Counted from the stretch's first letter, positions 1 to 10,432 are shown. The stretch is 64,000 bases of DNA from an uncultured Roseivirga sp. (GCA_947493005.1 CANLOY010000005.1:1-64000), one strand, 5' to 3'. Notes: generated by a model from the sequence alone, not told the origin. Translations and numbers: made by a program.

Positions 1-1253
1 TTCGTAAGGATGAACTATTTGGTTTGGTGTTAGCGACCTACTGAAGTCCTTTCGACTGAAAGGAGAAATCTATAGTTCTCTCACGCTGTTCGAGACGACT
101 GCAGGAGTGTATAGAGTTGTCTATTGTGTTGATATTCAAGCAGGCTTCTACAAGATCATTGGAAAAATAGATTTTCTTAATGAACATAGGTTTTTTTAAG
201 TCTTTTCGACCGAAAGGGAGGAGGTTCCTTCACTACGTTCGTAAGGATGAACTATTTGGTTTGGTGTTAGCGACCTACTGAAGTCCTTTCGACTGAAAGG
301 AGAAATCTATAGTTGTCTCACGCTGTTCGAGACGACTGCAGGAGTGTATGGAGTTGTCTATTGTGTTGATATTCAAGCAGGCTTCTACAAGCTCATTAGA
401 AAAATAGATTTTCTTAATGAGCACAGAGTTTTTTAAGTCTTTTCGACCTAAAGTGAGAAGATTGCTTCGCTACGTTCGCAAAGACGAACTATTTGGTTCG
501 ATGTTAGCGACCTACTGAAGTCCTTTCGGCTTAAAGGAGAAATCTATGTTGTCTCACGCTGTTCGAGACGACTGTAGGAGTGTATAGGATTGTCTTTATG
601 TTGATATTCAAGCAGACTTCTACAAGGTCATTGGAAAAATAGATTTTCTTAATGAACATAGTTTTTTTTAAGTCTTTTCGACCGAAAGGGAGGAGGTTCC
701 TTCACTACGTTCGCAAGGATGAACTATTTGGTTTGGTGTTAGCAACCTACTGAAGTCCTTTCGACTGAAAGGAGAAATCTATAGTTCTCTCACGCTGTTC
801 GAGACGACTGCAGGAGTGTATAGAGTTGTCTATTGTGTTGATATTCAAGCAGACTTCTACAAGCTCATTGGAAAAATAGATTTTCTTAATGAGCATAGGT
901 TTTTTAAGTCTTTTCGACCGAAAGGGAGGAGATTGCTTCACTACGTTCGCAAGGATGAACTATTTGGTTTGGTGTTAGCGACCTACTGAAGTCCTTTCGA
1001 CTGAAAGGAGAAATCTATAGTTCTCTCACGCTGTTCGAGACGACTGCAGGAGTGTATAGGATTGTCTTTATGTTGATATTCAAGCAGACTTCTTCAAGCT
1101 CATTGGAAAAATAGATTTTCTTAATGAGCATAGGTTTTTTTAAGTCTTTTCGACCGAAAGGGAGGAGATTGCTTCACTACGTTCGTAAGGATGAACTATT
1201 TGGTTTGGTGTTAGCGACCTACTGAAGTCCTTTCGACTAAAAGGAGAAATCTA
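1..1253. repeat. Tandem array of 236-base repeats
   Basis: Five full copies start at 1, 238, 475, 710 and 946 (unit lengths 237, 237, 235, 236, 236), and a partial sixth copy runs from 1182 to 1253. The array enters from the left edge, so the true copy number is unknown. Units differ by scattered substitutions and indels of one or two bases. Each unit holds two degenerate palindromic modules: arms resembling TTTCGACTGAAAGGAGAAAT and CTCACGCTGTTCGAGACGAC, and a second pair resembling TTTTCGACCGAAAGGGAGG and TTCACTACGTTCGTAAGG. I see no convincing gene in the 1.36 kb before rlmN; the only short open frame repeats with the unit. Confidence 0.93.
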
Positions 1254-1364
1254 AATTGAAAATCTTTTGGGGGAAGAGATTCACTTAGTAATTCTTACAC
1301 TCTTTCCATCTCGAGCGAAGTAGAGTACGATAGAAATTCCTGAACTCTGTTTAGAATAAAAACG

Positions 1365-2414
1365 TCAATTCTTATTAGCCAATTGCCCACAAGCTGCATC
1401 AATATCCTTACCACGGCTTCTTCGAACATTCACAATAATTCCTTTAGACTCCAGAATCCTCTTATACATATCCAGGCTTTCAGGAGCCGCTTGTTGAAAC
1501 TCCCCATCATCTATCGGGTTGTACTCAATAATATTGACTTTTGAAGCCACCTTTCCGCAGTATTTGGCCAAGGCCCTGGCATGCTTTTCGTCATCGTTAA
1601 TGCCCTTCCAAACCACATATTCGAAAGTGATTTTTCTGCTCGTTTTCTGATGCCAATACTGTAGGGATTCGGCAAGTTCAGCTAGATTACTTATGTCATT
1701 AATAGGCATCATCCGCGAACGAGACTCATCAATTGCAGAATGAAGCGATACGGCCAGATTAAATTTCACCTCATCATCGGCCAGCTGCTTAATCATCTTT
1801 GGAATACCAACTGTTGACAGCGTTATCCTCTTTGGGGACATACCCAAACCTTCTGGAGAGGTAATTTTTTCTATAGACTTGAGTACGTTTTTATAATTGA
1901 GCAAGGGTTCGCCCATACCCATGTAAACAATATTGGTCAGGGGTCTTTCAAAGTAGAGGTCACCCTGTTCTTTGATGGCTACTACCTGATCGTAAATCTC
2001 GTCAGGATTCAGATTTCTCATGCGCTTTAACCTGGCAGTTGCACAGAAGTTACAATCCAGGCTACAACCTACTTGTGAAGAAATGCAAGCCGTAATTCTA
2101 CTTTCGGTGGGAATCAAAACAGATTCGACAATCATGTTATCGTGTAGCTTAACAGCATTCTTGATGGTACCATCGTTGCTGCGTTGCATCTGGTCTACCT
2201 GAATGTGCTTGATCAGGAAATGTGCTTTAAGCTTTTCTCTGGTTTGCAGAGAAATATTAGTCATTTGATCGAAGTCTTTAGCAGACTTTTTCCACAGCCA
2301 TTCATATACCTGCTTAGCCCTGAAAGCTTTTTCACCCTCGGCAACAAAGAACGCTTTGATTTCTTCGAGCGAAAGTTGGCGGATATCTCGTTTTTCAGCT
2401 GCAGATGTAGTCAT
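1365..2414 (-). CDS. rlmN: 23S rRNA (adenine-C2)-methyltransferase RlmN
   Basis: Radical SAM enzyme that methylates C2 of A2503 in 23S rRNA, and C2 of A37 in some tRNAs, in the cytoplasm. The 349-residue length is normal for the family. The CxxxCxxC iron-sulfur motif is at C117, C121 and C124. C110, seven residues before the cluster, and C342 in the terminal DIDAACGQL motif match the two catalytic cysteines that form the protein-RNA adduct in the E. coli enzyme. The GMGEPLLN SAM-binding motif is also present. The gene stands alone, between the repeat array downstream and a degenerate palindromic repeat upstream. The ATG start fits the family N-terminus. Confidence 0.97.
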   Translation of the reverse strand: MTTSAAEKRDIRQLSLEEIKAFFVAEGEKAFRAKQVYEWLWKKSAKDFDQMTNISLQTREKLKAHFLIKHIQVDQMQRSNDGTIKNAVKLHDNMIVESVLIPTESRITACISSQVGCSLDCNFCATARLKRMRNLNPDEIYDQVVAIKEQGDLYFERPLTNIVYMGMGEPLLNYKNVLKSIEKITSPEGLGMSPKRITLSTVGIPKMIKQLADDEVKFNLAVSLHSAIDESRSRMMPINDISNLAELAESLQYWHQKTSRKITFEYVVWKGINDDEKHARALAKYCGKVASKVNIIEYNPIDDGEFQQAAPESLDMYKRILESKGIIVNVRRSRGKDIDAACGQLANKN

Positions 2415-2510
2415 GACACAAAGGTAGTGACCTGATTTGAATTAACAGGTATAGCTTACCTTATACACTCCATTATTTGAATAGAGATACCTGGATGATT
2501 CTCTTTTAGT

Positions 2511-2569
2511 ACGTCTTTTCGACCAAAAGGGAGAAATCTATTCGTTTTCTCACTACGTTCGAAATGACT
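2511..2569. repeat. Dispersed palindromic repeat, single copy
   Basis: Two opposed arms, GTCTTTTCGACCAAAAGGGA then GAAATCT, and TTCTCACTACGTTCGAAATG followed by AC, form an imperfect inverted repeat. The sequence is the same family as the modules inside the 236-base tandem array. It lies in the 290-base gap between rlmN and the thioesterase gene, where I see nothing else. Such elements are common in Bacteroidota intergenic regions. Confidence 0.7.
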
Positions 2570-2704
2570 GCAATGGCGTTGTTTGCTCTAAAACAAATTT
2601 TAAAAAACCTTCGGTATAGCTCGGGATAAAAAGCGTGCTCATCTATCTTGAAATGGATGCTTTCTTACTTTAAGTAAATAATGAAGATTCTGGTATGATA
2701 TTCA

Positions 2705-3139
2705 TTATTTGAGCGAGTTGAGCTTTTTGGCAATTTGATCTGGCATATTGCTCACCCTTTTAGCCTCATAATTATAGAAAGCTATGCCCGTTTTGCCGAG
2801 GGCTATCTGTTTTCCCTGGTCTGGAATACTTAGCTTATAGTAAAGGTCCATACTTCTGGAAGTAGTATCACCCACAAACACCTCCATCAATATTTCATCT
2901 CCATGAAAACCTTCCCCTTTATATTGAATAGCAGTGTCTACCTGAATAGTACCAATACCATCAATATCTAGTTCATTGGTATATCCAAGACTCTTATAGA
3001 ACTGAAATCGAGCCTCATGCATTAAACTCAATACACTGTCATTGCCCAAATGGCCACCATAATTGATATCTGAGATCCTGATTTTCAGTTTAGTTTCAAA
3101 CGCCTTGGTATCAGGGAGAGTAATCTTGATTCTTGACAT
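2705..3139 (-). CDS. Acyl-CoA thioesterase, hotdog fold (4HBT-like)
   Basis: Cytoplasmic protein of 144 residues with the shape of a YbgC/4-hydroxybenzoyl-CoA thioesterase: RISDINYGGHLGND near residues 20-35, then the long hotdog helix starting MHEARFQFYKSLG, then strands including IQVDTAIQYKGEGFHGDEI. These enzymes hydrolyse acyl-CoA thioesters; the substrate cannot be read from the sequence. It has no signal peptide or membrane segment. The gene is monocistronic and divergent from clpB with 147 bases between the starts. The hotdog assignment is firm and the precise activity is not. Confidence 0.85.
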   Translation of the reverse strand: MSRIKITLPDTKAFETKLKIRISDINYGGHLGNDSVLSLMHEARFQFYKSLGYTNELDIDGIGTIQVDTAIQYKGEGFHGDEILMEVFVGDTTSRSMDLYYKLSIPDQGKQIALGKTGIAFYNYEAKRVSNMPDQIAKKLNSLK

Positions 3140-3286
3140 GTATTAAAAGTAAATTTCGGCCAAAATGGCTGATTTTTTCAAAATTACGGCTATTTCCAGA
3201 CAAAATTTCCGAAATATTCGATTGGATTGTTCTTTGAGGAACTGGGTTGAGCTTGTTTAGCGACAAGTAAAAGAGCAATAAAAACT

Positions 3287-5905
3287 ATGGATTTCAAAAA
3301 CTATACTATCAAATCGCAGGAAGCCATTCAGAAGGCGGCCGAACTTGCTACTGGTAATCAGCAGCAAGCTATAGAGCCAGGTCATATTTTGAAGGCAATC
3401 CTTTTGTCAGGTGAGAACGTAATGTCTTTTCTGATAAAGAAGTTGGAGGTGAATAAGGTACAGCTTGATGCTAAGCTGGAAGAGATAGTAGCTGGATACC
3501 CGAAAGTTAGCGGCCAACAGCCATATCTTTCGAACGAAGCACATGCAGCTTTGACGAAAGCACTTGAATATTTGAAGGAGTTTAAAGACGAGTTTGTTGC
3601 TGTAGAGCATATAGTATTGGGGCTACTGAATGGTAAAGAGAAAGTTGCTGCTCTAATGAAGGAGCTTGGCTTCAATAAGAAAGATTTAATAAACGCAATA
3701 AAAGAACTTAGAGGTGGAAATAGGGTGACAGATCAGAATGCAGAATCCAAATATCAGTCTTTAGAGAAATACTCCAAGAATCTAAATGAACTGGCTCGCT
3801 CTGGTAAAATTGATCCTGTAATAGGTCGTGATGAAGAAATCAGGAGAGTACTTCAGATTCTTTCCAGAAGGACTAAAAACAACCCGATACTTTTAGGAGA
3901 GCCTGGGGTAGGAAAAACAGCTATTGTGGAAGGTATGGCCCAACGAATAGTTGATGGTGATGTGCCTGAAAACCTGAAATCAAAGACCATTATCTCTTTG
4001 GATATGGGACTGCTGGTAGCGGGAGCTAAATATAAAGGAGAGTTTGAAGAACGATTGAAAGCAGTAATCAAAGAAGTACAGGATTCTGACGGGGAGATAA
4101 TTCTCTTTATTGATGAAATCCATACTTTGATTGGTGCCGGTGGAGGAGGAGAGGGAGCCATGGATGCGGCTAACCTTCTAAAACCTGCTTTAGCCAGAGG
4201 TGAATTACATGCGATTGGAGCTACCACCCTGAAAGAATACCAGAAATATATAGAAAAGGATAAGGCACTGGAAAGAAGGTTTCAATCAGTGATGGTTGAT
4301 GAGCCAGATCAGGAAGATACCATTTCTATTCTAAGAGGTATTAAAGAGAAGTATGAGGTTCACCATGGTGTAAGAATTCAGGATGATGCTGTGATTGCTG
4401 CGGTGGAACTATCTAGCCGATATATCTCTGACAGATTTTTGCCAGATAAAGCGATTGACTTAATGGATGAGGCTGCTTCGAAGCTCAGGATAGAGATTGA
4501 TTCTTTGCCTCAGGAACTTGATGAACTCAATCGCAAAATCATGCAATTAGAGATTGAGCGTGAAGCTATTCGTAGAGAGAAAAATAAGGATAAAGAATCT
4601 GTACTGTCTAAGGAGATAGCTGAGCTTTCAGAAAGACGAGATGCTTTGAAGGGAAAGTGGGAGAATGAAAAGTCAGTGATTACTGGTATCAGAACGGAGA
4701 AGGAGAATATTGACCGATATAAGATGGAAGCGGAAAAGGCCGAACGCGAAGGTGACTTTGGTTTGGTTGCTGAAATCAGGTATGGCAAGATTACTGAGGC
4801 CGAAAGAAAACTGGAAGAATACAAAGCCAAGATGGTCGAAATGCAGGGTGAAAAAACACTGCTTAAAGAGGAAGTTGATGCTGAAGATATTGGTGAGGTA
4901 GTAGCTAAATGGACGGGTATTCCTGTAGCTAAAATGCTACAGTCTGAAAGAGAGAAGCTATTACACCTTGAAGATGAACTTGGTAAACGAGTTGCCGGTC
5001 AGAAAGAAGCCATTTCAGCACTTTCAGATGCTGTGAGAAGGAGTAGGGCCGGGCTTCAGGATCCTAAACGACCAATTGGTTCTTTCATCTTTTTAGGCAC
5101 AACTGGAGTTGGTAAAACAGAGTTGGCAAAGGCCTTGGCAGAATACTTATTTAATGATGAGAATAACATGGTTCGAATTGATATGTCTGAGTATCAGGAA
5201 CGCCATGCGGTTAGTCGATTGATTGGAGCGCCTCCAGGCTATGTTGGCTATGATGAAGGAGGGCAATTGACCGAAGCAGTTAGAAGAAAGCCTTATTCTG
5301 TTGTGTTGCTTGATGAAATTGAGAAAGCACATCCGGATGCATTCAATATTCTTTTGCAGGTATTGGATGATGGGCGCCTAACTGATAACAAAGGGCGTGT
5401 AGCTAATTTCAAGAATACCATCATTATTATGACGACCAACATTGGTTCTCATTTGATTCAGGAGAATTTTGAGAAAATCAATGAGGAGAATGTGCTGGAA
5501 TTGATTGATGATACCAGAACTCAGGTTTTTGAAATGTTGAAGAAATCAGTCAGGCCGGAGTTCCTGAACCGAATAGATGAGACGATCATGTTCATGCCGT
5601 TGAGTAAAGACAACATTCGCCAGATTGTTAGTATCCAGTTTGGATTGATTCAGAAACAGCTCAAAGAAAATGGAATCGAAATTGAGGCTACCGATGGAGT
5701 GCTGGATTATCTAGGAGAAATAGGTTATGATCCTCAGTTTGGTGCCAGGCCATTGAAAAGAGTAATTCAAAGGAAAGTGCTGAATGAGCTTTCCAAGCAA
5801 ATTCTCGCTGGAGAGATCAACAAAGATTCAGTAGTAAGTATCGAGATGAATTCGGAACGAGAGATTGAATTTGTCAATGTACAGAAACCAGAGGAGGTAG
5901 AGTAA
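3287..5905 (+). CDS. clpB: ATP-dependent disaggregase ClpB
   Basis: Hsp100 chaperone of 872 residues that, with DnaK, extracts polypeptides from aggregates in the cytoplasm. The Clp N-domain is followed by AAA-1 with Walker A GEPGVGKT at about residue 204, a long coiled-coil middle domain (about 410-530, rich in Glu, Lys and Arg), AAA-2 with Walker A GTTGVGKT at about 604 and pore loop GYVGYDEGG, then the D2-small domain ([11 protein letters not shown]). The middle domain and length separate it from ClpA and ClpC. Nothing is missing. The gene is monocistronic and ends at a strong intrinsic terminator. I did not find a clear heat-shock operator upstream. Confidence 0.98.
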   Translation: MDFKNYTIKSQEAIQKAAELATGNQQQAIEPGHILKAILLSGENVMSFLIKKLEVNKVQLDAKLEEIVAGYPKVSGQQPYLSNEAHAALTKALEYLKEFKDEFVAVEHIVLGLLNGKEKVAALMKELGFNKKDLINAIKELRGGNRVTDQNAESKYQSLEKYSKNLNELARSGKIDPVIGRDEEIRRVLQILSRRTKNNPILLGEPGVGKTAIVEGMAQRIVDGDVPENLKSKTIISLDMGLLVAGAKYKGEFEERLKAVIKEVQDSDGEIILFIDEIHTLIGAGGGGEGAMDAANLLKPALARGELHAIGATTLKEYQKYIEKDKALERRFQSVMVDEPDQEDTISILRGIKEKYEVHHGVRIQDDAVIAAVELSSRYISDRFLPDKAIDLMDEAASKLRIEIDSLPQELDELNRKIMQLEIEREAIRREKNKDKESVLSKEIAELSERRDALKGKWENEKSVITGIRTEKENIDRYKMEAEKAEREGDFGLVAEIRYGKITEAERKLEEYKAKMVEMQGEKTLLKEEVDAEDIGEVVAKWTGIPVAKMLQSEREKLLHLEDELGKRVAGQKEAISALSDAVRRSRAGLQDPKRPIGSFIFLGTTGVGKTELAKALAEYLFNDENNMVRIDMSEYQERHAVSRLIGAPPGYVGYDEGGQLTEAVRRKPYSVVLLDEIEKAHPDAFNILLQVLDDGRLTDNKGRVANFKNTIIIMTTNIGSHLIQENFEKINEENVLELIDDTRTQVFEMLKKSVRPEFLNRIDETIMFMPLSKDNIRQIVSIQFGLIQKQLKENGIEIEATDGVLDYLGEIGYDPQFGARPLKRVIQRKVLNELSKQILAGEINKDSVVSIEMNSEREIEFVNVQKPEEVE

Positions 5906-5930
5906 AAAAGGGGCGAAAGCCCCTTTTGTT
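5906..5930 (+). terminator. Intrinsic terminator after clpB
   Basis: Nine-base-pair stem AAAAGGGGC / GCCCCTTTT with a GAAA tetraloop, starting right after the clpB stop. Because the arms end in A and T runs it could also act on the convergent M61 peptidase gene, which ends at 5943. Confidence 0.9.
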
Positions 5931-5942
5931 ATTACATTTGAT

Positions 5943-7736
5943 TTACTTCTTTTTCAACCAGTCTTCTCTTCGTTTTTGAGCCGCAGCGTTGGCATTGGCG
6001 TCCCATTGAGACCTCATGTTCTTTGAAGCCTGAAGTGTAACCGTTTTTGTCATTGCCTGACCCCAACGATTAATTTCTACCGGAATCTTAGCACCTGGCT
6101 TCAGTTTGGAAACAATCTCGTTTACATTCTTTACGTCCGATAGCTTGGTGCCATTAATAGAAATTATCTGGTCTTCTCTTTCAATACCAGCTTCGTATAG
6201 TGGTGAACCCACAATGGCATTTTGCGCTAATTGGCCCACTCCATTGTTTATTCTTATAAATGCGTTCAAAGTAGGAGCATTCGGATTAGGGTTTTCAAAC
6301 GTGACACCCATTTTTTTGAAAAGCGTTTTGTAATCAGGCATTTCACTTTTAAAAATGTATTTGCTGAAAAACTCATTGGCAAAACGTTCACCGGCATATT
6401 CACTTAGCCTGGCCTGTAAGTCCCTTACACTATAAGGAATTTCGTCTCTGCCTTGCGTATTCCATACGTGTTTCATGTAATCGTCCAGATTCTTACCATT
6501 GTCCATACTTCTTAGTGACATATCCAGAGCCAGCCCAAGAACGGAACCATAGGTGTAATAAGAAATAAAGATATTGGCGTTGTTATCAGGGTCAATAGAA
6601 GAGGCAGCATCTACAAATGGTGCACGGTAACTCATTTCTATGGGGTTGAAGTACTTTCTTCCCGGGGCGTTCATTACATAGCTAACAGCGCCCCCAAGCC
6701 CATTTACATATTGTTCCTTAGTCATATTTCCAGAGCGTGCTCTGATCAGATTAGTGTAATAACTAGTGAAACCTTCTGCAAACCAAAGTTCACCAGACAT
6801 GTTGGCATCTTCAAAACTGAATGGTTCCAAAGAAGCCGGACGAATTCTCTCCACGTTCCAGGCATGGAAAAACTCATGAGAAATGGTACCCATAGAAGTG
6901 TTTCCAAGTGGTCTGTTAGCAGGCTTACCACTCACTACATAAGTGGAGTTTCTGTGCTCCATACCGTCACCACTGGCATTCGGTACATAACATGATAAGA
7001 AGGTATACTCACCATAATCGAACTTTGGCAACTCTCCAAAAACAGCAGCTTGCTGCTCCACAATTTTAATTACTTCCTCAAAGTAAGTGTCTACCTCAGC
7101 ATCACTAGCCGGAGTGTGCAAGGCTAACCTTATATTCTGCCCATTTACTTTTCTTTCCCTTAGGTGGAAGTCAGCAACTTCAGTAGGGCTATCCATAAAA
7201 TAGTAGGTATCAGGAGCATAATAGACGTTGTTGCCCATGTCCTTCATTTGAGTGGCTACTTTCCAGTTAGACCCTGAAGGGACGTTATACTTTACTTTTA
7301 CGGGTCTGTGATCCAGGTTTCTAGCCCAAACAAAAGTAGCTGGCATGTTGAAGTGTGCATGTGACTCGTCTACCCCTGAATAAGTACCTCCGGCTCTGTT
7401 AGCAAACAAGGTATATTCAAAGTTAACAGTACCGTCATGGCCAGTAACATTCCATTGGTGAGGGTTAGGTCTTGTGATAGAAAGCGCTTTGCCTTTGCCA
7501 TCAGTAGCCTTCACTGAGTATACATTTTTAGCAAATTCATGCACAGCATATCTCCCCGGGGAACTTCTGCTCATTCTTACTTCAAGCACCTTGTTTTCCA
7601 GGTCGGCAAATTTGACTTTGATATTGGCTTCATGATGTACGCGGTTATCAAAAGAGACTTCGTATTCATTGAAGGTCTGACTTTGAACTTGTACAGCCAG
7701 AAAGCTCAACAAGATCATCAGGAGTTTCTTTTTCAT
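5943..7736 (-). CDS. M61-family metallopeptidase with PDZ domain, exported
   Basis: Predicted periplasmic or surface zinc aminopeptidase of 597 residues, glycyl-aminopeptidase-like. It has a signal peptide (MKKKLLMILLSFLAVQVQSQ), an N-terminal beta domain, the zinc motif HEFFH at 287-291 followed by the third-ligand helix (GELWFAEGFTSYY), and a C-terminal PDZ domain (about 470-560, with ISINGTKLSDV). An in-frame start 111 bases upstream would add a 37-residue leader and overlap the next gene; I chose 7736 because the signal peptide then sits at the N-terminus. The stop faces the clpB terminator. Peptide specificity cannot be read. Confidence 0.92.
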   Translation of the reverse strand: MKKKLLMILLSFLAVQVQSQTFNEYEVSFDNRVHHEANIKVKFADLENKVLEVRMSRSSPGRYAVHEFAKNVYSVKATDGKGKALSITRPNPHQWNVTGHDGTVNFEYTLFANRAGGTYSGVDESHAHFNMPATFVWARNLDHRPVKVKYNVPSGSNWKVATQMKDMGNNVYYAPDTYYFMDSPTEVADFHLRERKVNGQNIRLALHTPASDAEVDTYFEEVIKIVEQQAAVFGELPKFDYGEYTFLSCYVPNASGDGMEHRNSTYVVSGKPANRPLGNTSMGTISHEFFHAWNVERIRPASLEPFSFEDANMSGELWFAEGFTSYYTNLIRARSGNMTKEQYVNGLGGAVSYVMNAPGRKYFNPIEMSYRAPFVDAASSIDPDNNANIFISYYTYGSVLGLALDMSLRSMDNGKNLDDYMKHVWNTQGRDEIPYSVRDLQARLSEYAGERFANEFFSKYIFKSEMPDYKTLFKKMGVTFENPNPNAPTLNAFIRINNGVGQLAQNAIVGSPLYEAGIEREDQIISINGTKLSDVKNVNEIVSKLKPGAKIPVEINRWGQAMTKTVTLQASKNMRSQWDANANAAAQKRREDWLKKK

Positions 7737-7785
7737 AGGGTTGTGGTTTGAGTTTAAATTTATTCCTTTTTTAAAAAGTTGAAAT

Positions 7786-9774
7786 CTACTCTTCGTTCTG
7801 AAGCAGTAAGAGTAAATGTGCCGCTGACCAGCTAAAGTGGTTAGCATTTAAGCCTTGTCCGGTTACTGGATGATAATTCTCTCTGATAGGGCCATCCGAA
7901 GTTAACCCTTCAGCATTTGTAAAAAGGCGCCTGATTAAAGACTCTGCCTCTTCAGAGTGCCCATATTTTTTCATGGCTTCTACCCCAAAATAAAACTGAT
8001 CCAACCATACAGGTCCACGCCAATATCCGTTTCTAGGGTTAAACTTGGGGTGATCCTTGGTAAAGGTTGGCAATGGGACGTAAGTATTAAATTTTGCTGT
8101 ATCCAGCATGGTTTTTATCACTTGTTCTGCCTGATCTTTCGTAGCAATGCCTGCCCAAAGTGGTGTCCAGCCTTCAGTACCTTCTACAGTGCGCAGCTCA
8201 TCCGAATGGAGCGACTTATCATAGAAGAAGCCCTTATCTGTGTCATAGAAAGTATTTTGAATAACCTCTTTAAGTTTGTTGGCATCATCGGTGAGTTTTG
8301 CTATTGTTTCCTGATCATTGAGTACCTCTGCTATTTTGATCAGATACATTTTCTCAGCATATAGGTAGGAATTCAAGTCAACTGATTCCTGATCCAGCGA
8401 CCATGCATGGTCGTTATTTTTGATCATAACAGCATTGTCAAAACGTACGGCATTGTCCATGCCACTTTCCCAGGCAGCAGCAATACGAGTACCATCAGTA
8501 GATCCATATTCGCTTAAGTCATTCTGATTATTGTCTCTGTATTCATACCACCAGTTGTGATACTTGGTGAGTTTTGGATACATTTCTTCCAGAAAAGATT
8601 TGTCTCCATCAGCTTCATAGATTTTCCATATAGCCCAACCAGAAAGTGGGGGTTTTGTATCTCTCCAATTGTTCTCTGCCTTGTCTCTGTATATCACATC
8701 GGCAATCATGCCCATGTCATCTTGATAGTCATACATCACTCTTAGTTGTTCTTTGGCCAATTCAGGGTCAAAAAGAGCAATGGCAACAGCATGCTTCCAG
8801 GAGTCCCATGACCAAACGCCATGAAACCCGCTATAGGCATAGGAAGGGAATAAGCCATGATGCAGAATATCTTGTGCCGGACTTCTCCAGTTGGTGACAA
8901 GCGTTTCCAAGGACTTAACAGCTACATTTTTATACTCGGGAAACTTTAAATCCAGAATTTTTGAGAGATAGGCATTCCATCTGTCTTCGTTCCTAATAAA
9001 ATAACCCTCGGATTCCTCAAGGCCATTGATATTTAAGTCAGTGCTTTGAATAAGATCATGCTCGTCAACATAAGCTGACTGTGTATAATAAATTTTGAAG
9101 GGCTTATCCGATTCTAAAGATATTGGTCTATCACCCATAGAAATTAAGAATGTGTTTTCTGAAGTTTTCTTTAGCTCCACATCCATATCAAACCTTGTAC
9201 TCAGATGCCCTCCGTCTTTCAACGAGATAGAAAAGTCATGGCTCTCTTTAACTTCTCCAAACCAGTGTTTTCCCTTCCAGGATAGTTCGATCTGACAGTC
9301 TTTGTTTGACGTTAATTCTGTTTCGATCAGTGCAGTACGCGAATCAATAAAGATTAACTGCATTTGTACTAGCAGTCCATCGATATAAAATTTTTGAACC
9401 AACCTTCCTGGTAAATAGTCAAGTTTTACATTGCTAACATTACTTAAATCGAGTATTTCTCCATCTTTTGAGATCCCTAGTTTTAACAGCTGATCAGATA
9501 ACCAGATACCATTATTTTGAGTCATTAGAAATGGTCCGACAAAGCCACCTACGGCATTTGATGTTGGCAGTGCATAGCTGTGCCAGGCGCCTAAATCAGA
9601 GAAACTAAAAGCACTTCTGTCTCTGGCAGAATCAGGTAGGTTGATAACATTCAACACGTTGCTGAAATCATGAATAGTATTTTCAGCAGACTGTTCAGGC
9701 TTACAGCTGTAGCTTAAAGTCAGTATTGCTATCAAAGCAAATAAGCTGACAGTTTGAGTGTGTTTTAAAATCAT
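7786..9774 (-). CDS. GH63/YgjK-like glycoside hydrolase lipoprotein
   Basis: Predicted alpha-glucosidase-type hydrolase of 662 residues with an (alpha/alpha)6-barrel, anchored as a lipoprotein through C24 (LTLSYSC). Family-like motifs are GVWSWDSWKHAVA with the acidic residue near residue 320, the aromatic-rich middle (HNWWYEYRDN), NGYWRGPVWLDQFYFG, and the tail IRENYHPVTGQG followed by HFSWSAAH. These match GH63 and mannosylglycerate hydrolase-type proteins and are close to trehalase (GH37). The substrate is unresolved. Its start overlaps the stop of the RidA-like gene by four bases (ATGA), so the two are translationally coupled. Confidence 0.8.
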   Translation of the reverse strand: MILKHTQTVSLFALIAILTLSYSCKPEQSAENTIHDFSNVLNVINLPDSARDRSAFSFSDLGAWHSYALPTSNAVGGFVGPFLMTQNNGIWLSDQLLKLGISKDGEILDLSNVSNVKLDYLPGRLVQKFYIDGLLVQMQLIFIDSRTALIETELTSNKDCQIELSWKGKHWFGEVKESHDFSISLKDGGHLSTRFDMDVELKKTSENTFLISMGDRPISLESDKPFKIYYTQSAYVDEHDLIQSTDLNINGLEESEGYFIRNEDRWNAYLSKILDLKFPEYKNVAVKSLETLVTNWRSPAQDILHHGLFPSYAYSGFHGVWSWDSWKHAVAIALFDPELAKEQLRVMYDYQDDMGMIADVIYRDKAENNWRDTKPPLSGWAIWKIYEADGDKSFLEEMYPKLTKYHNWWYEYRDNNQNDLSEYGSTDGTRIAAAWESGMDNAVRFDNAVMIKNNDHAWSLDQESVDLNSYLYAEKMYLIKIAEVLNDQETIAKLTDDANKLKEVIQNTFYDTDKGFFYDKSLHSDELRTVEGTEGWTPLWAGIATKDQAEQVIKTMLDTAKFNTYVPLPTFTKDHPKFNPRNGYWRGPVWLDQFYFGVEAMKKYGHSEEAESLIRRLFTNAEGLTSDGPIRENYHPVTGQGLNANHFSWSAAHLLLLLQNEE

Positions 9775-10289
9775 GGGTAAACCGCTCTAACTTCTATTTC
9801 TATAAACTTATTGGGGTCCACCAAAGTATAAACACCAATTGTTGATCGCGCTACCTTGTTTGGGTTCTCTTCATTTCCAAAGAATTCACCATAAGCTTTG
9901 AACCATGCCTGAAAATCTGGTTTTCCATCGTTTTCAGGGTCTGGTGCTACATATACTTTCATAGCTACAACATTCTTAAGGCTTAACCCTTCTTCACTTA
10001 GATATTGATTGATACGCTTCAACGCACTTACGCTTTGATCATAGGTATCACCAAACCTTCCACGATCACCAGCTGGTTTACTTTCATCTTTTACATTTGC
10101 TACAATACCACTGGCAAAGTAAATTGACTTACCCGCAGGCACTTTTGCCCCTTTCAAAATAGACGAACCTTCACGCTCAAATCGGGTTACCGGTTCTTCA
10201 AGATCCAATGAACAATGCACAGTTTTTTCTTCGCAAGAAAGTGCAAGAGTGAGAACAATTAATAAGGAAAAGAGCCTGTTGGGTTTCAT
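9771..10289 (-). CDS. RidA/YjgF-family lipoprotein
   Basis: A 172-residue protein with a lipoprotein signal (LTLALSC, C19) followed by a RidA-fold domain. RidA enzymes hydrolyse reactive enamine and imine intermediates. The substrate-binding arginine is present at R148 in VARSTIG, and a glutamate equivalent to the catalytic one is at E164 in FIEIEVRAVYP, so an active site is plausible. Canonical RidA is about 130 residues and cytosolic; export through a lipobox is atypical. It is the first gene of a pair with the GH63-like gene, and divergent from the BNR-repeat gene. Confidence 0.85.
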   Translation of the reverse strand: MKPNRLFSLLIVLTLALSCEEKTVHCSLDLEEPVTRFEREGSSILKGAKVPAGKSIYFASGIVANVKDESKPAGDRGRFGDTYDQSVSALKRINQYLSEEGLSLKNVVAMKVYVAPDPENDGKPDFQAWFKAYGEFFGNEENPNKVARSTIGVYTLVDPNKFIEIEVRAVYP

Positions 10290-10432
10290 ATCAAATCGGG
10301 TTTGCTCGAATATACAAAATCACCTGTCAAAATGATGTTGGTTTTTACTAAAGGCAATGCTTAACTTAAAGCATTAACCATGAAATTCTGATAGGATCGT
10401 TTTCTGTCAGCTAAAGCCTTAAACCAAAAACT

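Noticed and set aside
747-941. A 64-codon minus-strand open frame in the tandem array
   Set aside because: It is made of repeat sequence, recurs only in part between units and has no ribosome binding site or protein family.
1-1253. Possible CRISPR array
   Set aside because: Unit length is 236 bases with no unique spacers; the whole unit repeats, so it is a tandem repeat.
3382-4227. Several minus-strand frames inside clpB
   Set aside because: Shadows of the clpB reading frame; ClpB covers this region completely.
7957-8364. A 135-codon plus-strand frame inside the GH63-like gene
   Set aside because: Antisense to a well supported gene, with no family features and uneven composition.
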